A stretch of 64,000 bases of DNA from Microbacterium sp. LWH11-1.2 (GTDB lineage: Bacteria; Actinomycetota; Actinomycetes; Actinomycetales; Microbacteriaceae). The stretch spans positions 3,720,001-3,784,000 of the forward strand of contig NZ_CP151636.1 in assembly GCF_038397745.1 (NCBI RefSeq). The letters are read 5' to 3'. The translations under genes and the position numbers were made by a program. How positions within the stretch are numbered: the first letter of the stretch is position 1; every line of letters starts with the position of its first letter. Below the pieces are notes generated by a model. The model was not told where the DNA came from, made no database searches, and worked only from the letters and a program-made list of their open reading frames with translations. This document shows, one piece after another, positions 62,019-64,000 of this stretch.

Positions 62019-62546
62019 ATGACTGATGAGACCCCCACCACCGGCGCGAACGGCACCTACACGACAGACGGACGACCGAACAGCGCGACGTCGCTCACGC
62101 CCTTCCTCGCGATCCCGGGAGCGAAGCAGGCGATCGAGTTCTACCGGGACGTCTTCGGCGCGCGCGTCGTCGACGTGACCGAGTTCGACGGCGTCGTCGC
62201 CCACGCCGACCTCGACTTCGGGCTCGGGCTCCTCCAGCTCGGCGAGCCGAGCCCCGACTACCACCTCGTCCCCTCGCCCGAGGGCGACGACGACTGCTAT
62301 TCGATGGGCCTGTACGTGCCCGACGTCGACGCGGTGGTCGAGAAGGCCGTCGCCGCGGGAGCGACCGTGCGCGAAGCTCCCGCGCCGTTCGTGTCGGGCG
62401 ACCGTTTCGCCAGCATCCGCGATCCGTTCGGCGTGCGCTGGTCGGTGATGACCCGGGTCGAGGACATCTCCGACGAGGAGAGCAGCCGGCGCGTGGCCGA
62501 GTGGGCCGAGTCGTTCACCTCGGCGCCGACGGACGCCGCGAGCTGA
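62019..62546 (+). CDS. VOC-family protein (glyoxalase/bleomycin-resistance fold)
   Basis: 175 residues, the PhnB-like subtype: LTPFLAIPGAKQAIEFYRDVFGAR at the first half and DPFGVRWSVMTRVEDIS at the end. Function unknown; the VOC fold covers dioxygenases, isomerases and drug-binding proteins. ATG 62019 follows TACCGT by six bases. Its last 32 bases overlap the convergent SGNH gene. Confidence 0.87.
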   Translation: MTDETPTTGANGTYTTDGRPNSATSLTPFLAIPGAKQAIEFYRDVFGARVVDVTEFDGVVAHADLDFGLGLLQLGEPSPDYHLVPSPEGDDDCYSMGLYVPDVDAVVEKAVAAGATVREAPAPFVSGDRFASIRDPFGVRWSVMTRVEDISDEESSRRVAEWAESFTSAPTDAAS

Positions 62547-63384
62547 CGGCGACCTCGGCAGCGCGGCACACGGCAGGGAGCAGCGCCTCCGCCGTGCGCC
62601 GGTAGCCGAGGGCGCTCGGGTGGAAGCGGTCGAGGCTGAACATCGCCTCCGGCTCGTCGAAGAACATCGGCCCGACCGCGCGACGCAGGTCGACGGGTTC
62701 GGCGCCCGCGTGCCGCGCCGTCTCCGCCTGGATGTCGGCGAGGCGGCGCGACATGCTGGAGGCCAGGCGCCGGAGCGGCTGCGGCACCGGGCGCAGCGCG
62801 CCGAGGTCGGGACACGTGCCGACGACGATCTCGGCACCCGCCTCGCGCAGCCGTCGGATCGACTCGTGCAGGTGCTGGGCCGAGAGCGAAGGCGGAAGGC
62901 GATGCGTGACGTCGTTCCCGCCCACGACGATCACGGCGACGTGCGGACGGTAGTCGGCGGACAGCCCGTCGAGCTGCGCCGGAAGATCGGGGGACTCCGA
63001 GCCCACGACCGCCGCGGTGTGCAGGCGCACGGGACGGCGCATCCGTCGTGCCAGTCCCTTCGCGAGCCGCCCGCCGAGCGTCTCCTTGCGCCGTTCCGCG
63101 CCGAGCCCGGCCGCGATCGAGTCGCCGAGGATCAGCAGGTCGATCGGGTCGCCGTCGAGCGACCGGCGCCAGACGCGATCGGCATCCAGCGACTCCTCGC
63201 CCAGCGGCTTCCCGATCCGCTCCCTGGCGAGCGCCGCCTGCCGGGTGAGGACGAGACGGATGCCGACGAGGACGGCCGCGACCGCGAGGCCGGCGACAAG
63301 ACCCCGGAGCACCAGGACGCGGATACGACTCACGCCACGATTCGACACGATGGTCGTGAACGCGGCATGAACTCCGCCCGACAT
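62515..63384 (-). CDS. SGNH/GDSL hydrolase, membrane-anchored
   Basis: 289 residues: an N-terminal helix (VLVLRGLVAGLAVAAVLVGIRLVL) then an SGNH domain with LLILGDSIAAGL (Ser), the Gly of VVGSES, VVGGNDV (Asn) and SLDRFHPSALGY (Asp, His). Probably acts outside the membrane on an ester or acetyl group. ATG 63384 is chosen because GGAGAAGG lies five bases before it. Downstream of hisS in the same direction. Confidence 0.88.
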   Translation of the reverse strand: MSGGVHAAFTTIVSNRGVSRIRVLVLRGLVAGLAVAAVLVGIRLVLTRQAALARERIGKPLGEESLDADRVWRRSLDGDPIDLLILGDSIAAGLGAERRKETLGGRLAKGLARRMRRPVRLHTAAVVGSESPDLPAQLDGLSADYRPHVAVIVVGGNDVTHRLPPSLSAQHLHESIRRLREAGAEIVVGTCPDLGALRPVPQPLRRLASSMSRRLADIQAETARHAGAEPVDLRRAVGPMFFDEPEAMFSLDRFHPSALGYRRTAEALLPAVCRAAEVAVSSRRPSAPR

Positions 63385-63421
63385 CCGTGCCTTCTCCGGA
63401 CAGTCGGGTCGGGTCAGCGGC

Positions 63422-64000
63422 TCAGGACAGGGGCTTGAGCTCCAGCTCGCCGCTGCCCGCCGACACCGTCGCGAACGCGGTGTAGCCGTCGGCGGCCGAA
63501 CGCTCGAGCAGCGCCTTGAGGTTCTTGGTGCGACGCTCGAGACGAACCCGTGCACCGCCCGCGATGAGACGGGCCTTGTGCGCGACGAGCTCGCCGATGG
63601 GAACGTCGGCGTCGTGGATGAGCACGACGGCTTCCGCCGCGGCATCCGGTTCCGCCGTCACGAGGTCGACCAGGCGTTCGAACCCGAGCGAGAACCCGAC
63701 GGCGGGAACCTGCTGGCCGAGGAAGCGGCCGATCATGCCGTCATAGCGTCCGCCGCCGCCGAGCGAATATCCGACCGAGGGGTGCGCGAGCTCGAAGATC
63801 GTGCCCGTGTAGTAGCCCATCCCCCGCACGAGGAACGGGTCGAAGACGAGCGGGATCTCTGACGCCTGGGTCCCTGAGCCCATCGAAGAGCCTGTCGAAG
63901 CACGCCCGGCAGCCACGGCGTCGCCGATGCCGACCAGGTGCGCGACGATCTCGTCCGGTGCACCCTCGGGCAGCGCCTTGCGGATCTGCCGCTCACCGTA
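63422..64000 (-). CDS. hisS: Histidyl-tRNA synthetase-like protein, C-terminal part, with a repeat-coded insert
   Basis: The frame is open to the right edge (193 codons visible, 5' end beyond the window). LVRGMGYYTGTIFE is the class II histidine-specific motif, LGGGGRYDGMIGRF and GFSLGFERLVDL follow, and the C-terminal anticodon-type domain ends ELELKPLS. Between DEIVAHLVGIGDAVAAG and IPLVFDPFLVRG lies RASTGSSMGSGTQAS, coded by a dispersed repeat. Whether this is the main HisRS or a paralogue cannot be seen from this part. Confidence 0.88.
   Translation of the reverse strand, partial: YGERQIRKALPEGAPDEIVAHLVGIGDAVAAGRASTGSSMGSGTQASEIPLVFDPFLVRGMGYYTGTIFELAHPSVGYSLGGGGRYDGMIGRFLGQQVPAVGFSLGFERLVDLVTAEPDAAAEAVVLIHDADVPIGELVAHKARLIAGGARVRLERRTKNLKALLERSAADGYTAFATVSAGSGELELKPLS
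63868..63901. repeat. Dispersed repeat inside the hisS coding region
   Basis: Starts GGGTCCCTGAGCCCATCGAA and ends GCCTGTCGAAGC; it holds one and a half copies of the GGGTCsCTGAGCyTGTCGAAG unit, in frame with hisS. Confidence 0.75.

Overview
The window is high-GC, densely coded actinobacterial chromosome, and gene content and sequence style point to the family Microbacteriaceae, most likely Microbacterium or a close relative. That identification is inferred from general resemblance, not from a database match. Genes are packed with short gaps, GTG starts are common and 4-base ATGA/GTGA stop-start overlaps are frequent. I see no rRNA, CRISPR array, transposase, insertion sequence or prophage module. 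No stretch longer than about 300 bases lacks a gene; the longest gap (50428-50719) holds a terminator and a promoter region.

Layout. 1-3486: NAD synthesis (nadB, nadC) with a cysteine desulfurase. 3509-8967: glycosyltransferase, short-chain dehydrogenase, ABC exporter and divergent MFS exporter. 9004-19382: accessory genes, including a 48-residue Cys protein, an AhpD-like protein, an acyltransferase, Dps, a GNAT enzyme, a cysteine-free IscA-like protein, lipoproteins, an ABC-F ATPase, a stub LysR protein, an isochorismatase plus a nucleophile-less hydrolase, and a FitAB/VapBC-type toxin-antitoxin pair. 19401-25900: ychF, methyltransferase, exonuclease, RmuC, glpX and divergent fba. 26031-33008: DUF6264-like protein, IclR regulator coupled to ispH, then the xseA-xseB-DUF4245-carbonic anhydrase-fumC operon. 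33009-34125: an AbiEi/DUF559 nuclease gene bracketed by homologous palindromic repeats. 34126-39790: PIN-PhoH ATPase, class V aminotransferase, uppS, hemolysin III protein, DUF4307 and greA. 39857-47804: ilvA with an AI-2E permease, YcaQ-like glycosylase, LemA, and a lactone oxidase coupled to a racemase-fold enzyme. 47891-47963: an odd tRNA with anticodon UAA. 48000-56859: CPBP and DedA membrane proteins, ndh, subtilase, DUF501, DivIC-like protein, eno and a methyltransferase. 56891-64000: a GntR-DUF1648-CPBP operon with an operator-like promoter, DUF4442 protein, APC permease, AraC regulator with divergent VOC protein, SGNH hydrolase and the 3' part of a hisS-like gene.

Cross-cutting signals. 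(1) Many start codons sit six bases after a TANNNT hexamer with no Shine-Dalgarno sequence, which predicts leaderless mRNAs and fixes many starts. (2) A dispersed GGGTCsCTGAGCyTGTCGAAG-like repeat occurs in intergenic sites, at the end of the DivIC-like gene and in frame inside hisS. (3) A separate GATCTGCTGAC inverted repeat is seen only on the two sides of the DUF559 gene. (4) The heptamer GGATGCC is conspicuously frequent. Central metabolism (eno, fba, glpX, fumC, nad and isoprenoid genes) is core; the DUF559 locus, the toxin-antitoxin pair and the stub regulators are the accessory elements.
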